Shown: positions 9,601 through 36,990 of the stretch, piece by piece
How the letters are laid out: the number at the start of each line of letters is the position of its first letter
Position numbering within the stretch: the stretch's first letter is position 1
Assembly: GCA_949752745.1 (NCBI GenBank)
Contig: OX457029.1
Coordinates: 45,060,500 to 45,124,499 of the forward strand
Length of the DNA stretch: 64,000 nucleotides
Reading direction: 5' to 3'
From: Protula sp. h YS-2021
Taxonomy: Eukaryota > Annelida > Polychaeta > Sabellida > Serpulidae
Notes under the pieces: model-generated
Database searches by the model: none
Seen by the model: the letters and a program-made list of their open reading frames with translations, nothing else
Told to the model about the DNA's origin: nothing
Made by a program: the position numbers and the translations under genes

Positions 9601-10102
9601 CCCATTCCTTGTCAAATTTATTGATCGTTCCCACGCTCTGAATTAGTGCACTCTGAAATTTATTGATCGTTCCCACGGTCTAGGCCTTTGATGTTTTCAA
9701 ATTTATCGATTGTTCCCACGGTCTAGGCCTTTGATGTTTTCAAATTTATCGATCGTTCCCACGGTCTGAACGAGTGCACTCTGAAATTTTATCGATCGGT
9801 TTCCTCCACACTCTGAACGAGTGCACTCTAAAATTTATTGATCGGTTTCCCCACACTCTGTACACATGTACGTATTCCTATGCTGTGTGGTTAGAACCAT
9901 TGAAATATGACTAATTAAATATTATCATAATAATAGTGAAAATAGACATAGAAATATAACCATTATGTTAAAAAAAAAAAACAAAAAAACAAAAAAAACA
10001 GTCACAGTCACATAATGTCACAGAGTCACATGATGTCACAGTCACATGTTGTCACATAATGTCACAGAGTCATAAAAGTGAACAAAAAACCAAAAAAAAG
10101 TT

Positions 10103-10175
10103 TGCCCCGATGTGGTATCGATTCCGGGACTCTCAGGTTGCTAGCCGTTTGCTCTGCCACGTGAGCTATCGCGGC
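10103..10175 (-). tRNA. tRNA-Ala-like sequence in the right TIR
   Basis: Inverted counterpart of 4332-4404, same length, with a few substitutions including one in the D arm (CACGTGAGC versus GCTCACTTGG on the other arm). An A-rich block on the plus strand gives the same downstream T tract. Confidence 0.5.
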
Positions 10176-10287
10176 TTGACTGTTGAACGATCTGATAATG
10201 ACATACATACTTGAAACTAATTATGTTCACATAGCAATTACATAGTCATATAGCTATATGACTATGTCCGATACATGCCATGTCTTG

Positions 10288-10487
10288 GTCCGGGGGGGGG
10301 GGGGGTCCGATACATGTCATGTCTTGGTCCTGGGGGGGGTCCGATTCATGTCATGTCTTGGTCCTGGGGGGGGTCAACTCATGTCATGTCCTGATCCTGG
10401 GGGGGTCCGATTCATGTCATGTCTTGATCCTGGGGGGGGGGGGGGGGTTCGATTCATGTCATGTCTTGATCCTGGGGGGGGGGGGTC
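10288..10487 (-). repeat. G-rich 34-bp tandem array, right arm
   Basis: Inverted counterpart of 4017-4240. Homopolymer G runs of 7-13 bases separate GACATGACATG-type spacers. Confidence 0.8.
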
Positions 10488-10520
10488 TTCTAAGATTGAG
10501 GACCCATGATATGAAAGTGA

Positions 10521-10605
10521 TGCCCGAGGGCGGGTTCGATCCACCGACCTTCAGATCATGGGTCCGCTTACGGGTCCTCTGCTCTACCAACTGAGCCATT
10601 CAGGC
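10521..10605 (-). tRNA. tRNA-Met-like sequence in the right TIR (probable pseudogene)
   Basis: Inverted counterpart of 3897-3981 with the same 12-base insertion before the CAT anticodon, so the insertion predates the arm duplication or is kept by gene conversion. Confidence 0.55.
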
Positions 10606-10710
10606 CAGAAGGTTAATCAGCAGGAAAATATTCCTCATATGCGGTTGGAATCACATCACACATGATTGACAGGTCATGTGACCAATGATGATTGACAGGT
10701 CACGTGACTA

Positions 10711-11170
10711 ATGACGTCATGATGATTGACAGGCGACTTAGGGTTATCCTGCTTAGAACTGTCTTAATATGCCATAACATCATGATGACGTCATTATAAC
10801 GTCATGATGATGACGTCATTATAACGTCATGATGACGTCATTATGACGTCATTATAACGTCATGATGATGACGTCATTATAACGTCATGATGACGTCATT
10901 ATAAAGTCATCATGATGACGTCATTATAACGTCATGACTAATGACGTCATGATGATTGACAGGCGACTTAGGGTTATCCTGCTTAGAACTGTCTTAATAT
11001 GCCATAACATCATGATGACGTCATTATAACGTCATGATGATGACGTCATTATAACGTCATGATGACGTCATTATGACGTCATTATAACGTCATGATGATG
11101 ACGTCATTATAACGTCATGATGACGTCATTATAAAGTCATCATGATGACGTCATTATAACGTCATGATGA
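10711..11170 (-). repeat. 230-bp tandem duplication with CRE arrays, right arm
   Basis: The block from ATGACGTCATGATGATTGAC through the TGACGTCA array occurs twice in a row with a 230-base period. The left arm has one copy. Confidence 0.85.
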
Positions 11171-11258
11171 CGTCATCATGACGTCATTGAACGGGCGCGC
11201 GCTCTTTCGATTACCTGTTTCAAAATACCCATGCGAATTCGAAAACAATCACGTCACT

Positions 11259-11288
11259 GTTTTCGGAGCCCCATGGGGCTCCGAAAAC
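11259..11288. repeat. Perfect 30-bp palindrome, right arm
   Basis: Same self-complementary block as at 3444-3473. Confidence 0.8.
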
Positions 11289-11949
11289 ACCTCGTGACGT
11301 CATTATGACGTCACTTCCTGTTTTCGGAGCCACACTTTTATCCTGCTGAAAATCCCATTCCTTCTCAAATTTATTGATCGTTCCCACGCTCTGAACGAGT
11401 GCACTCTAAAATTTATCGATCGGTTTTCCCCCACACTCTGTACGAGTGCTCTCTGAAATTTATCGATCGGGTTTTCCCCAAGTGACGTCAATATGACGTC
11501 ACTGTTTTAGAACCCCCGTGGGGGTTTTAAAACACCATGTGACGTCACTATGACGTCACTTCCTGTTTTAGAAGCCCCGTTTCTCCCCTACTACGGATGT
11601 TACGTGTTTATAAAAAATAATCAAATAAACCCCTTCGTAGTTTAGAGAACCATCAGGCAAAAAAAAAAACAAAAAAAAAAAACAAAAAACCTGTAACTTG
11701 GAAGGCCGAGAGTAAAAAGCCAAACAGATAAATGGGGAGAGAATTTCTTTAAAATTATAATGATTCATTTTTTCTTTTGAAAACCAATAACATAGAAGGA
11801 ATTTGTTAATGTTTCACATTTACTCAGCTTCACACAGGTGTACAAACTAGAAATCGCCACGTAGATTTCAATGAAAATTTTTCTTAATATTGTAGTAAAA
11901 ATGGTAAGATGTGTATATTTTGAAAAAAAGATATAATATTGTGATATTT

Positions 11950-11951
<2 letters not shown>

Positions 11952-12008
<57 letters not shown>

Positions 12009-12027
12009 CATATATATATATATATCA
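11952..12027. repeat. (TA)n microsatellite
   Basis: Almost pure TA dinucleotides with one ACATACA interruption. Confidence 0.95.
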
Positions 12028-15000
12028 TACAATCGTTAAAATAGCTCAAATATGCTTTGGTCAATTACTTCAAACTTCCAACGCTGGTGGATACCCCACA
12101 TGAACAACAAATGTGCTGTGTTAATAGCGTTAAACAATTGCAGTTGGCATTTCTTCGATCACTTTAAATTTAAATCATTAAGGTTATTTAATAAATAGGG
12201 AAAACTCCTCAACTTAATGGAAAATTTTAATAAAGATAAAGTATTCTAAAACTGTCTCTAAAATTGCATTGTAACAGACTCTAACAGAGAAAGCTTTTTT
12301 ATATCCTCTGATATGACATAAATACATATTTATGGTTAACAAAATGAGATTCCAGGCTGAAAATAAACTCTTTCTGGGATACATTACAGGTATGAGGTCT
12401 GTTTCATATCAATCATATTGAAGATTCCTTTAGCCACGTTTAGTTGTATTACATTCAACCACCCCATATACTATTGTATCTTATACATTTTGGCAATACA
12501 TTTCCCACTTGTCTGTTTCGGCCAGTTTCTATTAAAATAAGTTGCTAGGGCATTTTGCCATTTTGCATGTTATTATACTGGAGATATAAAAGTTTAATTT
12601 CTCTTGTTAATTTTCCATTGAGCAATATACTTTGACATATCGTGTTTTGTTTAACATTGAACATGGAGTTCCAGTATAATACGTTGGCGTTTTCAATTTA
12701 AGCTTTACAATCTTTTCATAATACATTATATTTTTAGACTTAAAGTTTACTCATCCGCCTTTTTAAAGACCAAACAAGTTCTTTTTGAAACTGACGTTAG
12801 GTTGATTGATAAGTGAGTCTTTCGGCCAATCACGAATAATTTTCATGGCATGCTTAATGCCGCTAATAACATCTCTGTATTTTAAGCAAAGCTGTAAGTA
12901 AGTCAAATTTATCTTTAAAATGCTGGAATGACAGCCACTACCCTTGTTCACCACATATCTTAATCATAAACTATATCACTCTCAAATCAGTCCGTATAAA
13001 AGTACTTCGATTTATTATGTTGTTCCATCAGTCATCCTCAGCACACTTATAAATACCTATTGTGCAACGTTGATCCAGTATTGCACAATTGTGGGAAAAT
13101 ATTATTGGGATTTGAAGATACGCTCTTTTAGATACATTTTAAAGAAAATTGTTTCTTTAAAATTGTGCCAGGATTGCCTTTTTTCTCTCTTTTTAAATGA
13201 TATTTCTTTAAATGAAAAAAGTTTTAGGCAATGCTGTTTCAACAGTTAATGCTTGGCTTTGATATCTATATATAAGACCATTTAACCACTTAAAACATCT
13301 GAAATTCAAATACAGATATCTCAATAAATGTTTGATGCTCAAAGGTCATTAAGCGATATTTGTGTTTTACTTGTTTTGGTTGGATATATCTAGGATTCAT
13401 TTAACGATCATTTGGATTCATGTTTTCGTGTTTATCACAATCCAGTATGCATCTAAATCAATTTAAGATGTCCTTGAAATTCTTCAGATTTCCTTAAATG
13501 TAAAGATATGTAAAATTCAAAACAGATATGTAATACTCAATATAAGATGCCTGTAAGTCAATTTTAATATATTTATTTTATCCTCATTTATTTCATCCAT
13601 TTTTAAACACCTCTAATTAATTTTAAACATCACTGTATGATTTTGATACCTTAAGATGTTCCTCACTGTTGAAACTATTAGTTTCAGGTATGTAAATGTC
13701 TAAGAATACGGAAAATGACTCCGTTATCTGAACATTAATCTTGAATTCGAGAAAACGTTTGAAAAAAGTGTTCTCCATCTGAACTCGTAAGATAAACCGC
13801 AATACGTCACAGCACAAAAGCAAACATTTTTAATCTAAAAGGACAGAAAAATATTTTCTCTTAAACGAGTGGGCAGTAGTTACCTTGATATCAACATATA
13901 GCAGAAAAAGATTCTAGTATTCACTATTATTATTATATATGTTGTACACAGATGAAACAGAAGCGTAAGCAGTTTTATTCACTAGGTGTGGCAACGAAGA
14001 TCTTAAATTTGGACATGGACACAAATTAGACATGTTTAGGAACTCATTTGGTAAAGCCTAAAAATTTCAATTCTGCCGAATCTACCGATGGAAGGGTAAA
14101 AAATTAATGTCGTGAAATTCAGCTCATTTCAGCAAATATGATATCTCATTAGAAAAAGATAGACTTCAGCATAGGGTAAAATACCAGTGTTTTATATGTT
14201 TATTTGTGATTAATATTATCGGTGTAAATATTTAGGTCTTCCGCGCAAAGAATACAAGAATACGGCTGTGTAAAATAAGTGCAGATTCTTGCTGATAATA
14301 GAATATTACTATTTTGTTGCTCTGATGACTTTGTCAGCGCACACCTTTTGATATTCCACGACTTTATCATTCAGACTGCTGTCTGATAAAACATCAAGTT
14401 GTTCGTGCAGTCGTTCAATTAGGACCTCCGTAGTAAACCCTTATTAATTACCCCATTAAAAGTACCAAAAAGTAGTGTATAAAGAACGGTTTTCTTTCTA
14501 ATTGACTTCACAACGGCACCAAAATTAAGTGCCTATACCCTAAATAAACTACGTTGAAATAACATTTCAAACTTCTCAATTTTCAATCCGAAATATCCCT
14601 GCAAAACTTAAATTTTCATTTCAAAACAACCCTACCCCCTCCCATTGCACAGCTTAGTACAATCACACTGGTTGCGCAGCTCTTCCACAAGGATTTAATA
14701 TGCAAGAGAATAATTGAAACCATGACTTGTTACAAAGATACGAGCCTCACACACTCCTATTAAAAAGTGTCCGAAGGCAGGATAAAAAAAGTTTTCGTAT
14801 TTTTCGTAATTTTTTGAGAAAAACCAAAAATAATTTCTCGTTGTGCAGAAAAGATGTACGCCTTTCTCTAAGTGCAAGAAGAGACTTGGACTTGTTGAGA
14901 TATAGGCCGTACAAACTTAATGTCGATAGCCGGAAACACAAATATCAACACCCGTTCCGCGTCGGCTGGGAAATAATGATAAACTATTCATTTTCATTCA

Positions 15001-16465
15001 CTTTATTCCTTTCCACTTCAAAGCAAAATAAATTTAAGAGTACTGAACATGTCAAACGTGTTTTTCTCACATGGGGCCACGGAACTCTTATTTCTTATCT
15101 ACCTTTTAATTCTACACAGTTAAATATATAATACATATACTATTAAATGCATTTTCAGTATTTCGGTATTTATTTACGTCCCGATCGTTACACAACAAAT
15201 ATTTCACAAGCTCAGCAAAATGCACCGAAAACATTTAAGGTTTAAATGAAGTCAAGTCAGAAGACAGATTTTAATATTTTTAGACCTCATAAAGAGTAGA
15301 CCTAAAGTGGGCCATATGAAAGTGTCACAATGGTCTGCAATTGAGTTTTACCTTTCTTTTACTTTCTATCAGTGCTCTCTTCTATATTATTCCATTATGC
15401 ACCGAAAACATTTAAGGTTTAAATGAAGTCAAGTCAGAAGATAGATTTTAATATTTTTAGACCTCATAAAGAGTAGACCTTAAGTGAACCATATGAAAGT
15501 GTCACAATGGTCTGCCATTGAGTTTTACCTTTTTTTTACTTTCTATCAGTGCTCTCTTCTATATTATTCCATTACGAAACAAGAAGATTAGGTCCGAAAG
15601 GAAGAGAGATAAATACAAAATACTTGAATCATTATATCGACTACTCATCACAATGAACTCACAACAAATCTATTGTCAGACCGCATCGAGAGCTGGTCAC
15701 ATGAATCACACGGAATTTTTCCCGCGCTTGACTTGATCTGTACGCGTGGGTGTCATATTTGTTTACCACAGATCATTGTGAAATAACATACAAACATGAA
15801 AATCAACGGTAATTTAAGGACTCGGAATTGTTAATTTTTTTTACAAACTATAATTTAAGACTTGTATTTACACAAAATCCTGATGTTCTCACCAGTAGCC
15901 TCCTGCACATTACGTATTCAAAAGAATTTTTTGGGCATATATTCTAATTAAAGCCAAAATCTTTACAAAATAAGCGGATAAAGCAAAACACGCCAAACAT
16001 CAACATTGTACGAGAAAACGTGACGCCTCAAGCAATACAACCACTCCTGTACAGGCGCTTGTTTTCTTTCGTTGCGTTCGACGCGCTGGTACGTAAGTAA
16101 CGCTAGCGTGATGTGACGTCACCAGCTGCCCAGATTTTCATATAAATCTGGCATAATGTACTGGGTTCACCTGGCGTGAGCAAACACATTTACATTATAA
16201 CTAATTACTTATCCGAACTAGAGTCCGAACTGGCTAAATTTCGAGTTAAATCTCGAGCCGGGCACATGTCTGTTTCGTGGTGTGATAACGTTGAAAGGGT
16301 AACTGCAAGAAACACACACATTTCCACCACGGATTAGTTCAAGAATCAGCCAAGCAATGACCAGCTCACACTGAGGTTTATGAGTCCATCACACTGATTA
16401 TCCGGCCACACTGATCCAGCTACGGTCCATGCTTAGCTCAGGCAAGCAGTAAGTTTGTTTTTTTT
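12028..16465. other. AT-rich intergenic DNA downstream of POLR2B
   Basis: No gene could be supported. A block of about 150 bp is tandemly repeated at 15218-15370 and 15395-15545 (GCACCGAAAACATTTAAGG start, TCACAATGGTCTGC end). Open frames of 100-134 codons (12944-13249, 14727-15131) have no recognisable motif and probably arise by chance. The 3' UTR of POLR2B must extend into the right part, but no certain poly(A) signal was identified. Confidence 0.5.
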
Positions 16466-31169
<14,704 letters not shown>

Positions 31170-32694
31170 ATCTGGTCACAGACAAATCAGCTGTCAGTTA
31201 ATATATATCGGGGAGAGCTTGGCGTATAGGTGGGTGCACAGAATAAAAAATTCTGATTTTGGTGAAAAGATACAGCTAGTTGATAAGAAACATAGTCTGC
31301 TACTGCCTGTTTAGTAAATCCACATCACGACACAAAGTGTGCTGCAAAAATTAATGACATTGCGTCGAAAAAGGACAACTGACCGACGTAAGTGTTTTAT
31401 ATTTCCAGACGAAATACAAAAACACGAATGCTATTAATAAACCGGTTCGCGGCGTACTGTTTCACGAAAGTAAGCCTTCAGCTGCACCAGCACTTTTGCT
31501 TTATTTATTTGCCAGACTGTTGCACCTTTCAGCATGCAAAATGATACATTTTAAACCCTTATATTTTGTTGATAAGGTGTTTAATTTCTCGATTACATCT
31601 TGTGGCAGCATTCTGGCCGCGACAAATTTATCAATACAGAGTGCACTTTTTGTGCGATGATTTCCGCAGTTACAAATAAATGAGTTCCTTATATCACGAC
31701 TGCATGGGGGTGGCGTGATTTTTTTATATATTTTTTATTCGATATCGTTAATCTTACCAAAAAAAATTTTTTCAGGTGTCACAATTCCTTCAAACTAAGC
31801 AATAAAACCGTTTGTTTATATATTTTTACCGATTATTTGACTAAGTTTCGTGTACTCAAACAGAGGAAATACTTGAAACTGAATTACTTTAACATCATTC
31901 ACCCTGCGTTATCTGAAGCGAAGTTTAGAAATATACGAAGTAAACAACAGGGAATCCAAAACCCTGCTTTGGAAATGCTTTAACCGAAAATATCTCACTT
32001 GACTATTTTAATAGTTTCTGTGCTTATTATTTCATGTTTAGTTGTGAATAACAAGCCATACGATCTACTAAACTTCTAAAAAGTCATTCTAATTTTAAAA
32101 AGCTGTACACTTAATTTCATTTCAACCAAATGCGATATGCTGTTCACTGTTGATGATGCGTGCCTCACAATGTTACACAAGTTTATGTTATGATTTTGCA
32201 ACGCGGTAATCAAACGTTAGCCTGTAATTCCGTATATATGACCTATACAGCAGGCACGGGGAAAGGTTACCAAAGTTCTCTGATGCTAGTTTCAAATATA
32301 CCAAAATGCTCAAGGCATGATTCCAAGAAACGTTCGTACTTACACCTATTTTAGTGCATGAAATGCCGCTTGACCATAGTCAGTCATTGGCCAATATAAA
32401 GTGAACTAATGCAAGAACCGTACATTATAATCAATAAGACGTTTTATTTCATACGCCTATTCACATTCCCCTGCCTTTAGACAGTCTCATGGATGCAAAC
32501 TAACCAAAACACTATTTACCCTGAACCTGCTCTGATTCCAAATCAAATAATTTAGGTTATGGCTGCTTACTTTCACTGTAAGCATACGATACTCACGTAG
32601 GGAGGCGCGAAGCTGCTGAGCAGTATATCGATCTTATTAAAACCTTCTTATGGGTCAGCGGACTGAATAGCCCGAAGTTTAACTCTTAAAGGTA
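31170..32694. other. Upstream flank of POLR2B, AT-rich
   Basis: A strong donor (CCCTAC|GTGAGT, boundary at 32597, minus strand) after a GC-rich stretch could end a 5' UTR exon of POLR2B. No ATG precedes it in a usable frame. Otherwise nothing is recognised. Confidence 0.35.
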
Positions 32695-33135
32695 CATAGC
32701 GATGTGCAAGTTAACTGTGCTCGCTTCGAGACCTCTGCAGTGACTTTGTGCGAGATTCAACGACCCACAATTCTTTTCTGAAATTTGCTTAAGGACCTCC
32801 AAGTACACCGATAATGATTTACAATTTCTGTGACACGCTTTCTTTACAAGAAAAGAATTTAAATACTATGGGTGAACAGAACAAAGTTATGCATAATTAT
32901 ACATATATCAATTATCTAAGTATACATTTTACAGATAATCTATAACTCCTTTATTTAAATTTCCGGTCGCTTGACATTGGTCACTTGACATTTAAAGGCC
33001 GGTATAATAACAAATATTTGACGGATGAGTGGGAAGCTCATTTTTCTGCGCTATAAAGAAGATATAAAAGATATGCAGCCCATTGTGCCTGTTTTACACA
33101 AAGGGTATGTTGGGAACAAACTTTCTGCAAATATT
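32695..33135 (+). repeat. Dispersed repeat Y, copy C
   Basis: Diverged direct copy of the Y block at 1757-2330 (GTGCGA-ATTCAACGACCCA, CCTTTATTTAAATTT and TTTTACA-AAAGGGTAT landmarks). Its continuation, block Z, lies at 34995-35130, beyond an insertion of about 1.85 kb. Confidence 0.6.
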
Positions 33136-33274
33136 CAAATTCAAAAAAGAAAAAATAATACAATTTAAAACAGTGTATGGAAAAGGTAGAGTAATGAAGT
33201 TCACACTTTTCTACTTGTAGTTACAAGGTCTTTAGTTGGTTAAATAGTCTTTCCGCATGCGCAAAGGGTCATAT

Positions 33275-33427
33275 TGTTGTGAAAATATGTGAGTCGCAAG
33301 CGGGGCTCGAACTGGGAACCTTTCGCTTGATAAGCGAGCGTGCTAACCACTAAGCCAAAAGCTGCAACTCATGGAAACAGCCAAGCACAAATGAACATGT
33401 AGTTACATGTTTGTATATATTCATTTT
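33275..33427 (-). repeat. tRNA-derived repeat, copy 1 (interrupted side)
   Basis: 153 bp that appear identical to 34608-34760. Read on the minus strand it has a tRNA-Asp-like region (GGCTTAGTGGTTAGCACGC, anticodon loop TTATCAA, GTTCGAGCCCC). It is a retroposon-type tRNA relic, not a functional tRNA, since no acceptor stem forms. Confidence 0.75.
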
Positions 33428-34222
33428 GGGTCTAGGACAGAACCCCCCGGGACCGAACCCCCCCCCGGGACCGAACCCCCCGCGCGCATAACCCCCCGAT
33501 CGGACCAAACCCCCCCTCTCAAAAAGCCAATATAATATGTCAAATTTAAACACACGTTTATTGAATCATGATTTTATAATTTGAGATGTAATTCATTTGT
33601 ACAACATTTTGTAAAAGCTGTTTTACTACGATGACTATAACTGACTAATGTCAACAGTCACTGTTGGTTTAAAACTGAATATTGTGAGCTATTCCTCTGA
33701 AAAAAAACCCAAGATGTTTCTGTTGCGAAAGTCACGAACAATGTGCGCTATCCTATTTCCTGTTTGGACACTTTGCTGTCGTCGTGGTTCTGGAAGGTGA
33801 TCTCCTATAATTTGGTTTATGGTGACATTGTTTAGGCTCTGTTCTCGTAGAGGAATGTCCAGGAACCGTCATAGATTGGGGTGTTGAGCGGCAACGGCAG
33901 CTTGCATGTTGCGGTGCCACCCAACAATAGTGTTGTTGGTCCTCGGTAGTTCCTCTTCAGTCCGATTGCTCATGTCCCACAAGCAATGGTCAAACTTTTA
34001 AGCAATTCTCTGGTTACGTCGCACCCGACCGATGTAGGTATCCTCAAAATATTCCGCAATCGGGGTTATTTCATCGGACAGTTCCTCTTGGAGCTCCTCT
34101 AAAGCGGGGGGTTTGGTCCTCTCCATATGGGGGGGGGGGTTTTGGCATTGGGGGGTTATGCGCGCGGGGGGTTCGGTCCCGGGGGGTTTGGTCGGGGGGG
34201 TTCGGTCCCGGGGGGTTCTGTC
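33428..34222. mobile_element. 795-bp element with C/G-rich inverted ends
   Basis: The ends GACAGAACCCCCCGGGACCG (from 33436) and its reverse complement (ending 34222) extend about 70 bp imperfectly, including a GCGCGCATAACCCCCC block. It interrupts the sequence TTCATTTT/CACAACACAC, which is uninterrupted in the paralogous copy at 34753-34770. No transposase is visible. Confidence 0.8.
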
Positions 34223-34607
34223 CACAACACACATTATGGATACCAACTTCACGACATTCTTCCCTGTTGTGTTTTTTTACCACCCATAGCCGCACGTGGC
34301 TTTTCACATGGCCTTCTTTCCATTCGTGTCAGTATAACACTACAGTGCTTGAACATCGTACGAATTTCTATAGTTTCTCCCGTCTTTTTCTCTTTAGGCC
34401 ACCCATAGCCGCACGTGGCTACTTTACTCCAATTTTCACACGTGCCCTTCTTGCCATTCGCACCCGCTTTAGCGTTGCACGAATATCTACCATACAACCG
34501 CGACAGGAACGTTCTCGTACACTTCTGGTACCAATGTTGTGAAAATATGTGAGTCGCAAGCGGGGCTCGAATGTCCGCGTGGGTTCGAACCCCACTTCTG
34601 GTACCAA

Positions 34608-34760
34608 TGTTGTGAAAATATGTGAGTCGCAAGCGGGGCTCGAACTGGGAACCTTTCGCTTGATAAGCGAGCGTGCTAACCACTAAGCCAAAAGCTGCAA
34701 CTCATGGAAACAGCCAAGCACAAATGAACATGTAGTTACATGTTTGTATATATTCATTTT
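34608..34760 (-). repeat. tRNA-derived repeat, copy 2 (empty-site side)
   Basis: Counterpart of 33275-33427. It continues without a break into CACAACACACATTATGGATA, giving the pre-insertion state. A 51-bp block around GGTACCAATGTTGTGAAAAT is tandemly repeated just upstream (34520 and 34593). Confidence 0.75.
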
Positions 34761-34994
34761 CACAACACACATTATGGATACCAACTTCACGACAAAATCA
34801 TGTGTTAACGGTAAAATTATACTCTTGACATGTAGTCTGATTTCCTTATGACATGGCATGTATTGTGAATGATTGTGCTGACGTATAATTCGGGAATACA
34901 GGTTAGTTAAGTATAAAAACCTTTTATTCACTTAACCTAACTTTACACTTAAAAATCCGCAGTAACGCAAGTTTGGAAAACCGAATACTGTATC

Positions 34995-35130
34995 ATCATG
35001 ACAATAATTTCGAACAATAGGGACTGGTATACAGGTATTAGCGGCAAAATGGAAGGCGTCGCAGCGCTGACAGAGAGATGTACCCAGTTAGTGTGAGGAA
35101 GAGATGACTCGGAACTGGTACTAATCCAGT
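34995..35130 (+). repeat. Dispersed repeat Z, copy C
   Basis: Matches 2345-2540 (AATAGGG-CTGGTAT-CAGG, GCTGACAGAGAGAT, GAGATGACTCGGA). Confidence 0.55.
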
Positions 35131-35758
35131 CCTGTCTTTTTTTTCTTTTGCAAAAATACGAATGTTTATATAAATAATCCGGTTTTTTTTCTGAAAACTA
35201 AAATTATCAATAATGCTATGTAAATGGTATTTTTAAGAGCTGCTACAATGGCATGGGGAGTAAGATCCAAAATTACTGCAAGTTCTACATTGCAGAAATT
35301 CTGCTGATTTTACAAAAATTACTTTCGATTTTGAGAGATTTTTCTCACCATCTTCTCCTCCAAACATTTTGGAAATGGAAATAAAATGTGTTCTTTAAAG
35401 GAGTGTGGGCCCTTGACGGGTGCAGAGGAAATATTTCTTTCGATGTTCTGTGATTTTCTCTGTTTCCTACAAACCTAAACCAACGACCGCCGCCATTATA
35501 AGCGGAAGTAAACATTTGCATTCGCTTTGGAAATAACGAGAAAAGGATGTAATACTTGTGCGTTCGAAACATTTGTTTACTGTTCAACTACTGAAAAAAA
35601 CCTGCCTATTGACAAACCTTATGAGGTGTAAAAAAGTTGAACATGTACAGAATATTTTAGTCCTTCTTAATTTTTCATTGGTTTCTAAATAAGAAAAGTT
35701 TGATTCTTCAGAAACAGTAGCAGGTTTATTGTACTGTATGAAAAACCTATATATATAT

Positions 35759-36028
<270 letters not shown>

Positions 36029-36044
36029 GATCTACTAGATGTAG

Positions 36045-36990
36045 TGTTTGGGGGCCCCGCAAGGCTCAATACTGGGCCCAATACCCTTTATTCTTTATAT
36101 AAATGATATTGTTAATGTGTCAAAACTATCACAGTTTATATTATTTACTGATGATAAAAATGTTTTCCATACCGATAAAAAGGTCTTTAAAATGGGTGAA
36201 ATTATAAGTAGCGAGCTTTTAAAATTAGATAGGTGGTTCAAGCTAAACAGGCTTTCGCTGAATGTAAAAAAAAACTAATTTCATGGTATTTGGTTATTCA
36301 TAATCATTAAAAGCTATCAACATTAATTTCAGTAACTCAAGTATTTCACGTGTCCATTGTACTAAATTTTTAAGAGTCGTAACTGATGATAAATTAAACT
36401 GGAAAAAACACATATTAAATGTAAGAAATAAGCTGTCACAGTGTATTTCTATACTGTTCAAAATTAATTCAATTGTTGATGAAAAGTTGTTGTTAATAAT
36501 CTACAATGCATTATTTTTGCAGTATATTCCGTATTGTTTAGACATTTGGGGTAACACGTTTCACAGTAATGTTAATTCAATATTTATCTTGCAAAAACAA
36601 GCATTGCGAATTGTAAACAAAGCCTGGCGTTTAGAACACACTACTTCTTTATTTTTGCAGTTTCGTGTATTAAAACTCATTGATTTTGTAAAATTTAAAA
36701 CACTTGCAATAATGCTAAAAACGAAGAAGATGTTACTGCCCAAAAACATTCAATCTTATTTTGGTCTTGTTGACAATAATAGAAAAACCAGACAACATGG
36801 AAATTTTGAATGCCGGTATTCAAGAACGTGTTTAAAATATCATTGTATCACTATAAGAGGTGTAAAACTATGGAATTCTCTGCCTCTGAAATGAAAGCAG
36901 AAACCGATGTTATCTCCTGTAAACAAAAGTTTAAAGAATATTTTACATCTTATTATGAAGTGGCTTGATCTCTAATCTGCACCTTGTGGT
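36045..36990 (+). pseudogene. 5'-truncated non-LTR retrotransposon RT fragment (Jockey/CR1-like)
   Basis: [20 protein letters not shown] is RT motif 4, followed by QFILFTDD, where the catalytic box should be F/Y-A-D-D. After a frame break near 36276 the thumb and C-terminal part continue (SQCISILFKINSIV, YIPYCLDIWGNTF) to GVKLWNSLPLK and a stop at 36892. The endonuclease and upstream RT are missing. The frame break and altered box make it inactive. Confidence 0.85.

Larger units (their letters stand above)
3138..11593. mobile_element. 8.5 kb element with giant terminal inverted repeats
   Basis: Two arms of 3117 and 3303 bp are near-identical reverse complements flanking a 2036-bp core. Outer ends read TAGTAGGGGAGAAACGGGG on both sides. 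CGGA lies immediately outside each end (3134-3137 and 11594-11597), as expected for a 4-bp target-site duplication, though four bases could match by chance. Two convergent genes are encoded: a PC4-like protein and a zinc-finger protein. No DDE, HUH or tyrosine-recombinase transposase, polymerase or capsid gene is visible, so it is either non-autonomous or uses proteins I do not recognise. High arm identity suggests recent activity or gene conversion; an assembly palindrome is the main alternative. Confidence 0.85.
8291..11593 (-). repeat. Right terminal inverted repeat
   Basis: This is the reverse complement of the left arm, beginning in codon 16 of the zinc-finger gene. It is longer than the left arm through a 230-bp tandem duplication in the CRE region (units starting near 10711 and 10941), partly offset by a shorter 9-bp array. 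Confidence 0.9.

Noticed and set aside
14727..15131. 134-codon frame upstream of POLR2B's 3' end
   Set aside because: No recognisable domain, basic and low-information composition, overlapping frames on the other strand.
33296..33370. Functional tRNA-Asp gene
   Set aside because: Anticodon and T-arm-like blocks exist, but no matching acceptor stem can be drawn and the unit is duplicated as part of a longer repeat.
34249..34683. 144-codon minus-strand frame at 34.2-34.7 kb
   Set aside because: It runs through the duplicated tRNA-derived repeat; the repeated LTYFHNIGTRS segment reflects the tandem block, not a protein domain.
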